A DNA stretch of 64,000 bases, taken from SKPT01 sp040905445. GTDB lineage: Bacteria; Planctomycetota; Phycisphaerae; Phycisphaerales; Phycisphaeraceae. Of this stretch, positions 16,190-25,458 are shown in pieces; the stretch's first letter is position 1, and each line of letters opens with the position of its first letter. Below the pieces are notes generated by a model. It was not told the DNA's origin, did no database searches, and saw nothing but the letters and a program-made list of their open reading frames with translations. The translations under genes were made by a program, and so were the position numbers. The DNA lies in NCBI GenBank assembly GCA_040905445.1, contig JBBDRN010000013.1:96152-160151 (forward strand), given 5' to 3'.

Positions 16190-19159
16190 CTACTGCGCCA
16201 CGATGTTGATCAGCTTGCCCTTGACGACGATCACCTTGCGGACGGTTTTGCCGACCAGTTCGTCGGCCACCTTCGCGTCACCGCGGGCGGCGGCCTCGAT
16301 GGCGTCGTCGTCGGCGTCGGCGGGGACGGTGATGCGGCCGCGCAGCTTGCCGTTGACCTGCACGGGCAGCTCGATCCGTTCCTCGACGAGCATGGTCTCG
16401 TCGTAGTCGGGCCAGTCGGCGTCGGCGACGCTGGGCGCGTGGCCGAGGCGCTGCCAGAGCTCTTCGGCCAGATGCGGCGCGAAGGGGGCGAGCAGCCGGA
16501 CGAGCGTCTCGGCGGCAAGGCGCGGCACGCGGTCCATGGCGACGAGCTCGTTGTTGAGCTCGATCATCGCGGCGATGGCGACGTTGAAGCCGAGCGATTC
16601 CATCTGTCGCGTGACGCGCTGGATGGTGCGGTGGACGTTGCGCTCGAGGTCGGCCGAGGGATGGTCGTCGGTGACGAGGGTGTCGCCGGTGTCCTCGTCG
16701 ACGAGGTTGCGCCAGACGCGGTTGAGGAATCGGTGGACGCCGACGATGTCGCGGGTGTTCCAGGGTTTGGAGGCTTCGAGCGGGCCCATGTACATGAGAT
16801 AGAGGCGCAGGGTGTCGGTGCCGAACCTGGCGCCGATGTCGTCGGGGTTGACGGCGTTCTTGAGCGATTTGCCCATCTTGCCGTACTCTTGCGTGACGGG
16901 CTGGCCGTTGTGGGAGAATCGGCGATTGGGCTGGTCCTGGACGTCCATGGCAGGCTTGCCGTCCTGGTCGACGACTTCGTCGGCGGGGACAACGATGCCG
17001 CGAGCGTCGCGGTAGCAGTAGGCCTGGATGTAGCCCTGATTGAAGAGGCGCCCGAACGGCTCGGGGGTGGAGACGTGGCCGAGGTCGTAGAGGACCTTGT
17101 GCCAGAAGCGGGCGTAGAGCAGATGGAGGACGGCATGCTCGACGCCGCCTACATATAGATCAACGCCGCCGGACGGCGCCGGCTCGAGCCAGTTGCGGGA
17201 GGTGCGGCCGTGGTCATCGTCCTCGTTGCTCATCGCGCCGGCCATCCAGTACTGCTCGGCCTGCTCGCTGACGAAGCGCTCGGTGTTGTGGGGGTCGCAG
17301 AAGCGCAGGTAGTACCAGCAGGAGCCGGCCCACTGGGGCATGGTGTTGAGTTCGCGCTCGTAGCGCACGCCGTCGCGCTCGACGATGCGCCACGACTCGG
17401 GGGCGCGGGCGAGCGGCGGGCGGGGCGGGGCGTTGGGGTCGTCGGTGGGCTCGGGGGCAAAGTCGGTCATCTCCGGCAGCTCGACGGCCAAGTCGCTTTC
17501 ATCGAGGGCGACGATCTCGCCATCGGGTCCGTGGAGGATGGGGAAGGGCTCGCCCCAGTAGCGCTGTCGGGAGAAGAGCCAGTCGCGCAGCTTGTACTGG
17601 GTCTGGCCTTCGCCGAGGCCCTTGCGGTGCAGCCAGTCGGTGATGCTGCGCTTGGCGTCGTCGGTGGTTTCGCCGTCGAGGCTGATCTCGTCGTTGGCGG
17701 AGTTGACGTTGCGTCCCGGGCCGGTGTAGGCCTCGTCGAAGCGGCCGGCGTCGGCGTGGTAGGCGCTGCGCAGGGCGTCGGGCGCGTCTTCGGGGAGGTC
17801 GGCGCGATGGTCGCGCAGCCAGTCGTCGGTCGGCTCGACGACGGCGCGGATGGGCAGGCCGAACTTGCGGGCGAAGTCGAAGTCGCGATGGTCGTGAGCC
17901 GGCACCGCCATGATCGCGCCGGTGCCGTAGCCCATCATGACGTAGTCGGCGATCCAGATGGGGATGCGATCGTCGTTGACGGGGTTGACGGCATGGGCGC
18001 CGGTGAAGACGCCGGTCTTGTCGCGTGCCTCGTTCTGGCGTTCGAGCTCGCTGCGGCGGTCGGCGTCGCGGACGTAGCGGTCGACGGCCTGGCGCTGGAC
18101 GGCGGTGGTGATGACGCGCACGAGCGGATGCTCGGGCGCGAGGACCATGTAGGTGGCGCCGAAGAGTGTGTCGGGACGGGTGGTGAAGACGCCGACGGCG
18201 TCGGGTTCGTCGCCGGGCGTGGGTGCATCGAGGGGGAACTCGACGTGCGCGCCCTCGCTGCGGCCGATCCAGTTGCGCTGCATGAGCTTGATGGGTTCGG
18301 GCCAGTCGACGATATCGAGGTCATCGATGAGGCGTTCGGCGTAGGCGGTGATGCGCAGCATCCACTGGCGCAGGGGGCGCTGGTGGACGGGGTGGTTGCC
18401 GCGCTCGCTGCGACCGTCGGCGGTGACTTCCTCGTTGGCGAGGACGGTGCCGAGGGCGGGGCACCAGTTGACGTCCACTTCGGCGAGGTAGGCGAGGCGG
18501 TACTCGTCGATGAGGCGGCGCTGCTGATCGGGGGCGAGCTCCTGCCAGCGGCGTGTGCCGGGGGCGTTGCCGGCGATGGGCTCGAAGCCGGACATGGCGC
18601 CGGGGTCGATGAGCTCACCATCGAAGCCGACGTCGAGGTCGCCGGCTTCGAGGAGCTGTTCGAGCTCGTCGATGGGGCGTGCGGCGTCGCGCCAGGGGTC
18701 GAACCAACTGTTGTAGAGCTGGAGGAAGATCCACTGGGTCCACTTGTAGTAGTCGGTGTCGGTGGTGCTGAAGCGTCGGTCCCAGTCGTAGCCGAGGCCG
18801 AGGCGTTTGAGCTGGCCGACCATGTTGTCGATGTTGCGCCGGGTGGTTTCGCGGGGATGGACGCCGGTCTCGACGGCGTACTGCTCGGCGGGCAGGCCGA
18901 AGGCGTCGAAGCCCATGGGATGGAGGACGTTGTAGCCGCGCATGCGTTGGTAGCGGGCGGCGATGTCGGTGGCGATGTAGCCGACGGGGTGCCCGACGTG
19001 GAGGCCGACGCCAGAGGGGTAGGGGAACATGTCCAGGACGTAGAACCTGGGTTTGGCGTCGTCGAAGCCGTCGTCGCCGGGGTTGGGGGCGGCGAAGGTG
19101 CGCTGCTGGGCCCAATGCGCCTGCCAGCGCGGCTCGATGTCCTGCGGGTCGTATTTCAT
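16190..19159 (-). CDS. leuS: Leucine--tRNA ligase
   Basis: Charges tRNA-Leu. The 989-residue class I synthetase has the HIGH-equivalent HVGH (residues 54-57, in PYPSGVGLHVGHPVGY). Its CP1 editing domain shows TTRPDTLFGATYMVLAPEH and GYGTGAIMAVPAHDHRDFDFA. The KMSKS-equivalent reads KMGKSLKNAVNPDD near residue 761, so the first Ser of KMSKS is Gly. It is longer than E. coli LeuRS (about 860), mainly through charged insertions after the first catalytic half. The C-terminal anticodon and tRNA-binding domain ends VRKVIVVKGKLINIVAQ, as in bacterial LeuRS. No clear Shine-Dalgarno lies before the ATG. It is divergent from the phosphatase gene at 19240. Confidence 0.95.
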   Translation of the reverse strand: MKYDPQDIEPRWQAHWAQQRTFAAPNPGDDGFDDAKPRFYVLDMFPYPSGVGLHVGHPVGYIATDIAARYQRMRGYNVLHPMGFDAFGLPAEQYAVETGVHPRETTRRNIDNMVGQLKRLGLGYDWDRRFSTTDTDYYKWTQWIFLQLYNSWFDPWRDAARPIDELEQLLEAGDLDVGFDGELIDPGAMSGFEPIAGNAPGTRRWQELAPDQQRRLIDEYRLAYLAEVDVNWCPALGTVLANEEVTADGRSERGNHPVHQRPLRQWMLRITAYAERLIDDLDIVDWPEPIKLMQRNWIGRSEGAHVEFPLDAPTPGDEPDAVGVFTTRPDTLFGATYMVLAPEHPLVRVITTAVQRQAVDRYVRDADRRSELERQNEARDKTGVFTGAHAVNPVNDDRIPIWIADYVMMGYGTGAIMAVPAHDHRDFDFARKFGLPIRAVVEPTDDWLRDHRADLPEDAPDALRSAYHADAGRFDEAYTGPGRNVNSANDEISLDGETTDDAKRSITDWLHRKGLGEGQTQYKLRDWLFSRQRYWGEPFPILHGPDGEIVALDESDLAVELPEMTDFAPEPTDDPNAPPRPPLARAPESWRIVERDGVRYERELNTMPQWAGSCWYYLRFCDPHNTERFVSEQAEQYWMAGAMSNEDDDHGRTSRNWLEPAPSGGVDLYVGGVEHAVLHLLYARFWHKVLYDLGHVSTPEPFGRLFNQGYIQAYCYRDARGIVVPADEVVDQDGKPAMDVQDQPNRRFSHNGQPVTQEYGKMGKSLKNAVNPDDIGARFGTDTLRLYLMYMGPLEASKPWNTRDIVGVHRFLNRVWRNLVDEDTGDTLVTDDHPSADLERNVHRTIQRVTRQMESLGFNVAIAAMIELNNELVAMDRVPRLAAETLVRLLAPFAPHLAEELWQRLGHAPSVADADWPDYDETMLVEERIELPVQVNGKLRGRITVPADADDDAIEAAARGDAKVADELVGKTVRKVIVVKGKLINIVAQ

Positions 19160-19239
19160 GGCGGTGTCAGCATAGCGTATGCTGGGGGTTGGCCGGGGCG
19201 AGACGGCGGCTAACGTTGGGGCGATGATCGGGCTGGCTC

Positions 19240-20484
19240 ATGAAACCGCGCGGCGTATTCCTGGATCGCGACAACACGATCATCCACAACGACGGCGACC
19301 TCGGCGACCCGGGGCAGGTGCGCCTGATCCAGGGCGCGGCGTCCGCGATCGCGTCGCTGTGCGGGCTGGGCTACAAGATCGTCGTCGTGACCAACCAGGG
19401 GGGTGTCGCCCGCGGCAAGTACACCGAGGCCGACGTCGAGGCGGTGCATGAGCGCATCCGCGAGCTGGTGCAGCGCACGGCGAGTGGGGCGCGGATCGAC
19501 CGCTTCGAGTTCTGCCCGTTCCATCCGGAGGGGACGGTGGCGGCGTACATTCGGGAGGATCGGCGGCGCAAGCCCGCTGCGGGGATGATCGTCGACGCGG
19601 GCAAGGCGCTGAACCTGGACCTGGCGCGGAGCTGGACGATCGGCGACCAGATGCGGGACATCGAGGCCGGCCGCGCCGCCGGGACGCGCACGATTCTGCT
19701 CCGCCGCGACCAGCCGGCGCCGGACCGGGAGGACGGCGATGAGCCGGAAGGCGGTGCGAGCGGGGCGAGTGGCGGGGGGATGAAGCCTGATCATGTCGCG
19801 GCGAGCCTGATCGAGGCGGTGCGGATCGTGGCCCAGCACCGGTCCCCGGAGTCGGAGCCGCCGGCTGCTGCGCCGGCGGTGCCGCCCGGGAAGGGGGCGG
19901 CGGGCCCAGCGGCGGCGGAGGACCGGGGCGCGTCTCCGAGCACCGGTGCGGAGGTGGCCGGCCCGCGGCCGTCGGCGGCGGTGCGGGTCGCGCCGGTCGC
20001 GCCTGCGAGCCCGGTGACGCCATCGAAGAGGACGGCGCCGAAGGCGGTCGCCCCGGCCGCGCCCGAGGCGCCGCCCCCGCCGTCACCACCACCGGCTCCG
20101 AAGCAGTCCCCCCCACCACGTCCGTCTCCGAAGCAGCCCCCATCGCCGCCATCTCCGCCCCCGCCGCCGCGTCTGTCGCCGGTGGCAGAGGCGGGAGTGG
20201 AAGCGGGGGCGGGGGAGGAGCCGGGGTCGGCGGCGGAGTTGGAGGCGGTGGAGCGGACGCTGCACCAGATCCTGCAGGAGTTGCGTCACCAGCGCGGCGT
20301 TGAGAAGGATCTGTCGTATGGCTTCATGCTTGCGATCGTGCTTCAGACGGTGGCCGGGCTGTGTCTGCTGGGGGCGCTCTGGATGGGCGCCGACGATGCG
20401 GACCTTTTCTGGCGCTGGCTGGGGGCGGGGTTGATCGTGCAGGGTGCGACGATCGCGTCGCTGCTGTTCGCCCGTCACGGCTGA
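19240..20484 (+). CDS. GmhB-like HAD phosphatase fused to a Pro-rich linker and membrane anchor
   Basis: Residues 1-160 are a HAD-IIIA phosphatase like D-glycero-D-manno-heptose-1,7-bisphosphate phosphatase. They carry the nucleophile motif FLDRDNT (Asp9, Asp11), VVVTNQGGVARGKY, a CPFHPEGT loop in place of the usual four-ligand zinc loop, RRKP, and IGDQMRDIEAG. Heptose phosphatases normally end here at about 180 residues. This protein continues with a low-complexity Pro/Ala/Ser linker (about 160-325), a short helical stretch (EAVERTLHQILQELRHQ) and two hydrophobic helices (about 362-386 and 392-412), for 414 residues in all. A membrane-tethered phosphatase is implied. It lies just before the polysaccharide locus, so a role in nucleotide-heptose supply is plausible. 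Confidence 0.8.
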   Translation: MKPRGVFLDRDNTIIHNDGDLGDPGQVRLIQGAASAIASLCGLGYKIVVVTNQGGVARGKYTEADVEAVHERIRELVQRTASGARIDRFEFCPFHPEGTVAAYIREDRRRKPAAGMIVDAGKALNLDLARSWTIGDQMRDIEAGRAAGTRTILLRRDQPAPDREDGDEPEGGASGASGGGMKPDHVAASLIEAVRIVAQHRSPESEPPAAAPAVPPGKGAAGPAAAEDRGASPSTGAEVAGPRPSAAVRVAPVAPASPVTPSKRTAPKAVAPAAPEAPPPPSPPPAPKQSPPPRPSPKQPPSPPSPPPPPRLSPVAEAGVEAGAGEEPGSAAELEAVERTLHQILQELRHQRGVEKDLSYGFMLAIVLQTVAGLCLLGALWMGADDADLFWRWLGAGLIVQGATIASLLFARHG

Positions 20485-21059
20485 CGGGGCTGGGGCGGGG
20501 AGGGAGAAGTGGTTGAAGGATTTGCCGGCGGGCCTGCGGGTGGCGGGGGTTGTGCCCATACGGCGTCGGGGTGGATGCCCGGTGGCGGACGGGGGATGGC
20601 ACGGGTTCGATGCACGGGGCGTGGCCGGCGGACGGCGTCAGGAGCGGGCGGGACCATTCATATCTCTGGGCTGGATCAGGAAATAGAAGAAGGTGTCGCG
20701 ATGCGGGCGCTGACAACGGTTGGCGGGCGGGGCCGGTGACGGTACGGGCTTTGCGAATCAATCCTCGACGGGGGCGGGTATCGGCTGGGCGCTCGTCCCG
20801 GCCGCGTCATCGTCTGCGCATCAGCCGACGCGCAGCGACGGGGGCGGAGCCCCGCCACCGTCCCTGCCACCTTTTACCTCCGCCACCGCCACACCCTCTC
20901 GCATGCCGTGCTGGGTTACGACTCATGCCGAGTCGGCAATCGGTCTGTGCCGGTTGGGGCGAACAAGGGAATCTTCCGGATTTTTACGTTTGGCGCGAAA
21001 CTCGGGCCTGTGAGGGGCCGATGCACAATTCGGAGACCTTCGGGGAAAAAGAGGCGAGA
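20485..21059. other. Long non-coding stretch before the polysaccharide locus
   Basis: About 575 bases without a convincing gene; reading frames crossing it have no family character. It contains a few short palindromes (for example GGGCGGAGCCCC near 20849 and GCCGAGTCGGC near 20928) and an AT-richer patch near 20980-21060 leading to the next ATG. It is probably the promoter and leader of the polysaccharide locus, but no clear -35/-10 pair or riboswitch was recognised. Confidence 0.5.
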
Positions 21060-23765
21060 ATGAAGTGCGCAGCGGCGTACCGGCGCTTGAACGCGTCGAC
21101 GTGGGCCAGGGCAATCTCGTGCCTGGCGGTCAGCATCGGCGTCCTGGGGGGCGCGGCCCCCGTGCTGGCGGATGTCAGCTTCGCGCCGGGCGTGCCGAGT
21201 GTGTATGAACGCGGTTCGGGGCAGGCGATCCCATTCCAGATCGACAGCGGTCCCGGCACCTACGACAACGTGCTCGTGCTCGCCTGGTCGGCGGACGAGA
21301 ACCGGATGGTCGGCGAATTCAGCCACAGCCGCACCGGGCAGCCGTGGCAGATCGACGCGGACCGGCTGGCGCAGTTGCCGGACGGCGACGTGAATCTGCA
21401 ATTGCTCCTGCGCGACGGCGCGGTCGTCCAGGCCCGGGCGGACCACTGGATCGAGGTTCAGGCCCAGCCGTCGGACCCGCTGACGGTGCGCTTCAGCAAT
21501 GCGCCGGCCACCTACACGGTCGGCAGCGGCGTGGATGTCGGCTATGAATTGGACGGCTCTCTGCCGCGCGGCGTGGACCTGCTCGCGCTCGCGTGGTCGG
21601 AGGACGCGGGCATGCTGGTCAATGGATACGGGCATCGGCTGCCCACGGAGAGCGGAACGATCGCGTCCGAGCGGCTCGACACGCTGCCGTCGGGTCGGGT
21701 GAACCTGCAACTGCTGCTGCGCGTGCCGGGGCAGGAGGACGTGCACGTCACGCACTGGGTCGACGTCGACGGCACCTCGGGGCCGGCGCTGAGCATCACA
21801 AGTGCGCCCGAGAGCTATCAGCGGGGCACGGGCGGGTCGCTGGCGTTCGAGGTTGAGGGCCCGGTCGGGTCCAACGCCGAGGTGCGCGTCCGTGGCTGGG
21901 CGCCTGCGCCGCAGCGGTGGATCGACGCGATCGCGCACGATCTGCCGGCGGAGAGCGGCGTGATCGGGGCGGACCGTCTCGACCTGCTGCCGGAGGGCCG
22001 GGTCTCGGTGGTGCTCATGCTGGTGGTCGGGGGCGAGGTGGTGGATACGCAGCGGGCGTGGATCGAGGTGACGGACGCGGCACAGGGCACGCCGGCGGCC
22101 ATCAGTCTGGAGGCGCCGAGCAGCTACGAGCGCGGGTCGGGCGGCACGATCCCGTTCGAGATCGAGGGCACGGCCGGCAACGATGCGGACGTGCTGATCG
22201 TGGCGTGGTCCGACCCCGAGGCGCGGATGGTCAGCGGCTTCGCTCACACGCTACCGGGCCAGACCGGCGTCATCGACGCCACGCATCTCGACGCCCTGCC
22301 CGCGGGGGCGACCAACATCCAGACGCTGCTGCGGGTCGGCGGCCAGATCGTCGCGCGCGACAACGCCTGGACCGAGATCATCACCCCGGGCAACGGCGGG
22401 GGCAACGGTGGGGGCAACGATGATCCGGATGATGACCCGGACGACGATCCGAACGATCCGGATGACCCCAACGACCCGGACGATCCGGACGACCCGGACG
22501 ATGGCGAGCCGAACGATGGCGACCCGGATGATGGCGACCCGAACGACGACGAGGATGACGACGACAACAACAACGGCGGCGGCAAGGGTTGGACGGAAAT
22601 CCCCGCCAACGCCCAGATCATCTACGTCGACAGCGGCGACGACCTGCAGGGTCTGAGGGACTCGGGCACCGCTGACCGCCCGATCGTCTACATGGGCCGG
22701 CCCGGCGAGCCGCGGCCGGTCGTCGGCCGAATCCACAACCACGTCAACACGCCGCTGGAGCACGTCTGGTTCATCGGGCTGGAGATCAACGGCCAGGGCG
22801 AGGAGTACGGGATCCGCCTGCGCGGCGACATCAACCACGTGCTCATCGAAGACTGCCTCATTCGCAACGCCAAGGACAACATCGTCATCCAGCGCTACCC
22901 GAGCGACCGGCAGGTGCGCAACATCACCATCCGGCGATCGATCATCGTCGACAGCCGGCACAGCAGCGCCCACGCGCAGGGCATCTATGCCGCCAAGGTT
23001 CAGAACCTGCTGATCGAGGAGAACGTGTTCGATCACAATGGCTGGACGGGGGGCAGTGACGCGACGATCTTCAACCACAACATCTACCTGTCGGGCTGCC
23101 GGGACCTCGTGGTTCGCAACAACATCCTCAGCCGGGCGTCGAGCTTCGGGATCAAGCTGGCGAGCAACGCGACCGGCGACTTCGACGGCGCGTTGATCGA
23201 GGGCAACCTGTTCCTGGGCAACGGCAACGGGATGACGGTCGACAACTCGTCGGCGTACGCGGACTACCACATGCAGGACCTGACGATCCGCAACAACGTG
23301 TTCACGCAGATCGGCCGGCGCATCAGCGGTTCGAGCCAGAGCTTCGGCGTTCGCGCCCTGAGCGCGCGGCGGGTCGAGATCACGGACAACTACTTCGTCG
23401 ACAAGCCGTTCAGCGCCGCGCATCCGCCGATTCGTCTTGAGCCGGACAACCCCCACCAGGACGTCGACATCCGGCGGAACGTCGGGCACGAGTGGACGGG
23501 GCGCAGCGGCGACTACATCGTGACACCGAGCGGCAGCAGCATCAGCATTGTGAACAACCTGATGAAGCTTGCGTCCAATCGCTACTACGATGCGTCGCGA
23601 ACCGTCGCGAGCTACAACGCGGAGCTTGGCGGCTCGGAGGACTGGGAAGACTTCCTGACGCAGGCGCGGCGGCAGCGGCGCGGGTTCTGGCGTGAGGAGT
23701 ACACGCCCGGGCCGGTGATCAAGTACATCGCGCAGGGGTTCACGCTCCTGCCGACGTTCGACTGA
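21060..23765 (+). CDS. Secreted right-handed beta-helix protein with four N-terminal repeats
   Basis: This 901-residue protein starts at ATG 21060 after GAGGCGAG, giving a signal peptide (residues 1-38, ending PVLADVS). Four similar modules of about 100 residues follow (roughly 40-140, 141-242, 243-345, 346-445). Each opens with a SYERGSG-like motif and contains a DRL..LP.G.V.LQLLLRV segment and a W(I/V)(E/D)V-type end. An Asp/Pro/Asn-rich linker (about 454-504) joins them to a C-terminal beta-helix (about 511-880) with repeated I.I(R/E)NN.F-type turns, as in pectate-lyase, alginate-lyase or epimerase folds. It probably binds, cuts or modifies the exopolysaccharide made by the genes downstream. 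The catalytic type cannot be told. Confidence 0.8.
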   Translation: MKCAAAYRRLNASTWARAISCLAVSIGVLGGAAPVLADVSFAPGVPSVYERGSGQAIPFQIDSGPGTYDNVLVLAWSADENRMVGEFSHSRTGQPWQIDADRLAQLPDGDVNLQLLLRDGAVVQARADHWIEVQAQPSDPLTVRFSNAPATYTVGSGVDVGYELDGSLPRGVDLLALAWSEDAGMLVNGYGHRLPTESGTIASERLDTLPSGRVNLQLLLRVPGQEDVHVTHWVDVDGTSGPALSITSAPESYQRGTGGSLAFEVEGPVGSNAEVRVRGWAPAPQRWIDAIAHDLPAESGVIGADRLDLLPEGRVSVVLMLVVGGEVVDTQRAWIEVTDAAQGTPAAISLEAPSSYERGSGGTIPFEIEGTAGNDADVLIVAWSDPEARMVSGFAHTLPGQTGVIDATHLDALPAGATNIQTLLRVGGQIVARDNAWTEIITPGNGGGNGGGNDDPDDDPDDDPNDPDDPNDPDDPDDPDDGEPNDGDPDDGDPNDDEDDDDNNNGGGKGWTEIPANAQIIYVDSGDDLQGLRDSGTADRPIVYMGRPGEPRPVVGRIHNHVNTPLEHVWFIGLEINGQGEEYGIRLRGDINHVLIEDCLIRNAKDNIVIQRYPSDRQVRNITIRRSIIVDSRHSSAHAQGIYAAKVQNLLIEENVFDHNGWTGGSDATIFNHNIYLSGCRDLVVRNNILSRASSFGIKLASNATGDFDGALIEGNLFLGNGNGMTVDNSSAYADYHMQDLTIRNNVFTQIGRRISGSSQSFGVRALSARRVEITDNYFVDKPFSAAHPPIRLEPDNPHQDVDIRRNVGHEWTGRSGDYIVTPSGSSISIVNNLMKLASNRYYDASRTVASYNAELGGSEDWEDFLTQARRQRRGFWREEYTPGPVIKYIAQGFTLLPTFD
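22415..22572 (+). repeat. Asp/Pro/Asn-rich coding repeat
   Basis: GAYCCGGAYGA-type units repeat many times, encoding DPDD/NDPD/NDGDPDDGD runs. The pattern is like calcium-binding Asp-rich linkers. It separates the four-module region from the beta-helix. Confidence 0.8.
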
Positions 23766-23842
23766 TCGCCGACGACGTCTGTCAGACCACGTGGTGTGGG
23801 GCGCGACAGCGTTCCACGCCACATTGCCGGTGGGGGGATTGC

Positions 23843-23877
23843 GGGCGGCACGCCCGGAGGGGCAAGCCGTGCCACCC
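23843..23877. repeat. Palindrome upstream of the asparagine-synthetase-like gene
   Basis: GGGCGGCACG (23843-23852) pairs with CGTGCCACCC (23868-23877) at nine of ten positions, in the 156-bp gap after the beta-helix gene. It is probably an mRNA stem-loop or a member of the genome's short palindrome families. Confidence 0.6.
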
Positions 23878-23921
23878 ATTGCATGATCCGTCGGTTGCAT
23901 CTCTGACGCGTATGGCCTGAC

Positions 23922-25445
23922 ATGACCGGCCCCTTCATCGACGTCCAGGTTACGGACGGCTGCTGCACCGCGCAGGGCACGGCGGCGGTGCGGCTTGGCT
24001 GGGCGGGTGATGAGTCGGCGCCGGCTCCGTGGGCGCGGTGGCACTGGGACGGGCGGGAGCTGCGGGCGCGAGTCGACCCTCTCGGTTTCTTCAGCCTCTT
24101 CTGTTTCGTGAGCGACGAGCGCGTCATGCTCGCGGCGTCGCCGCTGACGCTCATTGCGCGCGGCGCACCGTCGGACCTGGACCGCGAGGCGCTGGCGGTG
24201 TTCTACCGGCTGGGGTACTTCCTGGACGACGACACGCCGTTCGCGCACATCAAGGTGCTGCCGGCGGACGGCGTGCTGAACTGGCGACCGGGGCGGTGGT
24301 TGGTCGCGGGCGGGCCGCGCGTCGTCGCGGCCGAGCGGGTTTCGCCCGGCGACGTGGAGGCGGGCTTCATCGACCGCTTCCGCGCGAGCGTGGCGCGATG
24401 CGTGGATCTGGCGCCGGGACGGACGGTGCTGCCGCTGACGGGCGGGCGCGACTCGCGGCACATCCTGCTGGAGATGCACCGGCAGGGGGCCGCGCCCGCG
24501 GCGTGCGTGACGTGCAACGGCAGTCCGGCGGGGATCGACGGCGAGACGCGGGCGGCCGCGAACCTGGCCCGGGCCGTAGGCGTCGGACACGAGGTGATTC
24601 CGGCCGCGGCGTCCGCGCTCGAGGCGCAGTGGCGGACGCTCGGGCTGACGCACCTGTGCGCCGATGAGCATGCGCAGATGCTCGGGCTGGCCGACTACAC
24701 CACGTGCCACGGCCCGACGATCATCGAGGGCATCGGGGGCGACATCCTGTCACGCAACCGGCCGCGCGAGGTGCGGCTGGTCGATGCGCGCGACCGCGAC
24801 GACTGGCGCGGCGTGGCGGAGGCGTACCTCGACGGGCAGGTGCGGGCCGTGGGATTTTCGCTCGAGGCGTGGCTCGGGCCGCGCGAAGCCGAGCGGCTTT
24901 CGCCGCGCGACGCGGTGGTCGACCGGGTGGCGCGGGGGGTTGAAGCATTCAGCGGTGCGGCGGAGCCGTTGACGGCGTTTCACTTCTGGCAGCGGACGCG
25001 CCGGGAGATCGCGCTGGTGCCGGCGGCGCTGCTGGACGGCGCCCAGGCGGTGCTGTGCCCCTTCATCGACTCGGAACTCGTGCGGTTTCTGTTGTCGCTG
25101 CCGGACGACGTGACGCGCGGCGGAGGCCTGCACGACCGGGTGATCGCGCGGGCGTATCCCGACTGGTCGCACCTGCCCTACCACAACGGGCGGAACGTGA
25201 CGCCGGGCGGATCGCTGCGCGGGCGGGTGCGGTCGGCGTGGCGCGGCTGGGCGTCGGTGTCGCGCGACATGCCGCGGCGTGCCGGGGCGGAGGCGTTGGC
25301 CGTGGCGCGTGCGGCGCGGAGTCGGGTGCATCGGCGGATGAACGTGTATCGGCTGCATCGGGTGCGGGTTTGTGCGGCCGCGGCGGGTGGGGAAGAGGTG
25401 TTCTCGTCAGGGTTGAGGTCGCGTCGCCCGGCGGGCGACCGTTAA
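23922..25445 (+). CDS. Asparagine-synthetase-like protein of the polysaccharide locus
   Basis: Residues from about 165 carry the synthetase PP-loop as LPLTGGRDSRH (about 169-179) in place of SGGxDS. An ASNase-type region follows with the GIGGDILSRN segment, a normal feature of AsnB-like enzymes. The N-terminal 160 residues resemble a glutamine-amidotransferase-like beta layer (GFFSLFCFVSDERVMLAASPLTLIA), but the start lacks the catalytic Cys2, so ammonia from glutamine is unlikely. AsnB-like proteins in polysaccharide loci are thought to amidate or adenylate sugars or acyl groups. Lack of Cys2 and a 507-residue length fit that group. The basic tail is poorly conserved. The gene begins the run of locus genes after the beta-helix gene. 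Confidence 0.8.
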   Translation: MTGPFIDVQVTDGCCTAQGTAAVRLGWAGDESAPAPWARWHWDGRELRARVDPLGFFSLFCFVSDERVMLAASPLTLIARGAPSDLDREALAVFYRLGYFLDDDTPFAHIKVLPADGVLNWRPGRWLVAGGPRVVAAERVSPGDVEAGFIDRFRASVARCVDLAPGRTVLPLTGGRDSRHILLEMHRQGAAPAACVTCNGSPAGIDGETRAAANLARAVGVGHEVIPAAASALEAQWRTLGLTHLCADEHAQMLGLADYTTCHGPTIIEGIGGDILSRNRPREVRLVDARDRDDWRGVAEAYLDGQVRAVGFSLEAWLGPREAERLSPRDAVVDRVARGVEAFSGAAEPLTAFHFWQRTRREIALVPAALLDGAQAVLCPFIDSELVRFLLSLPDDVTRGGGLHDRVIARAYPDWSHLPYHNGRNVTPGGSLRGRVRSAWRGWASVSRDMPRRAGAEALAVARAARSRVHRRMNVYRLHRVRVCAAAAGGEEVFSSGLRSRRPAGDR

Positions 25446-25458
25446 CTGGTGCTATTTG

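Noticed and set aside
20595..20625. A tRNA-like T-loop (GGTTCGATGC)
   Set aside because: No matching acceptor, D or anticodon stems could be found around it.
20550..21059. A 170-residue N-terminal extension of the beta-helix protein
   Set aside because: The extension lacks domain character, and a clear signal peptide with a ribosome-binding site begins at 21060.
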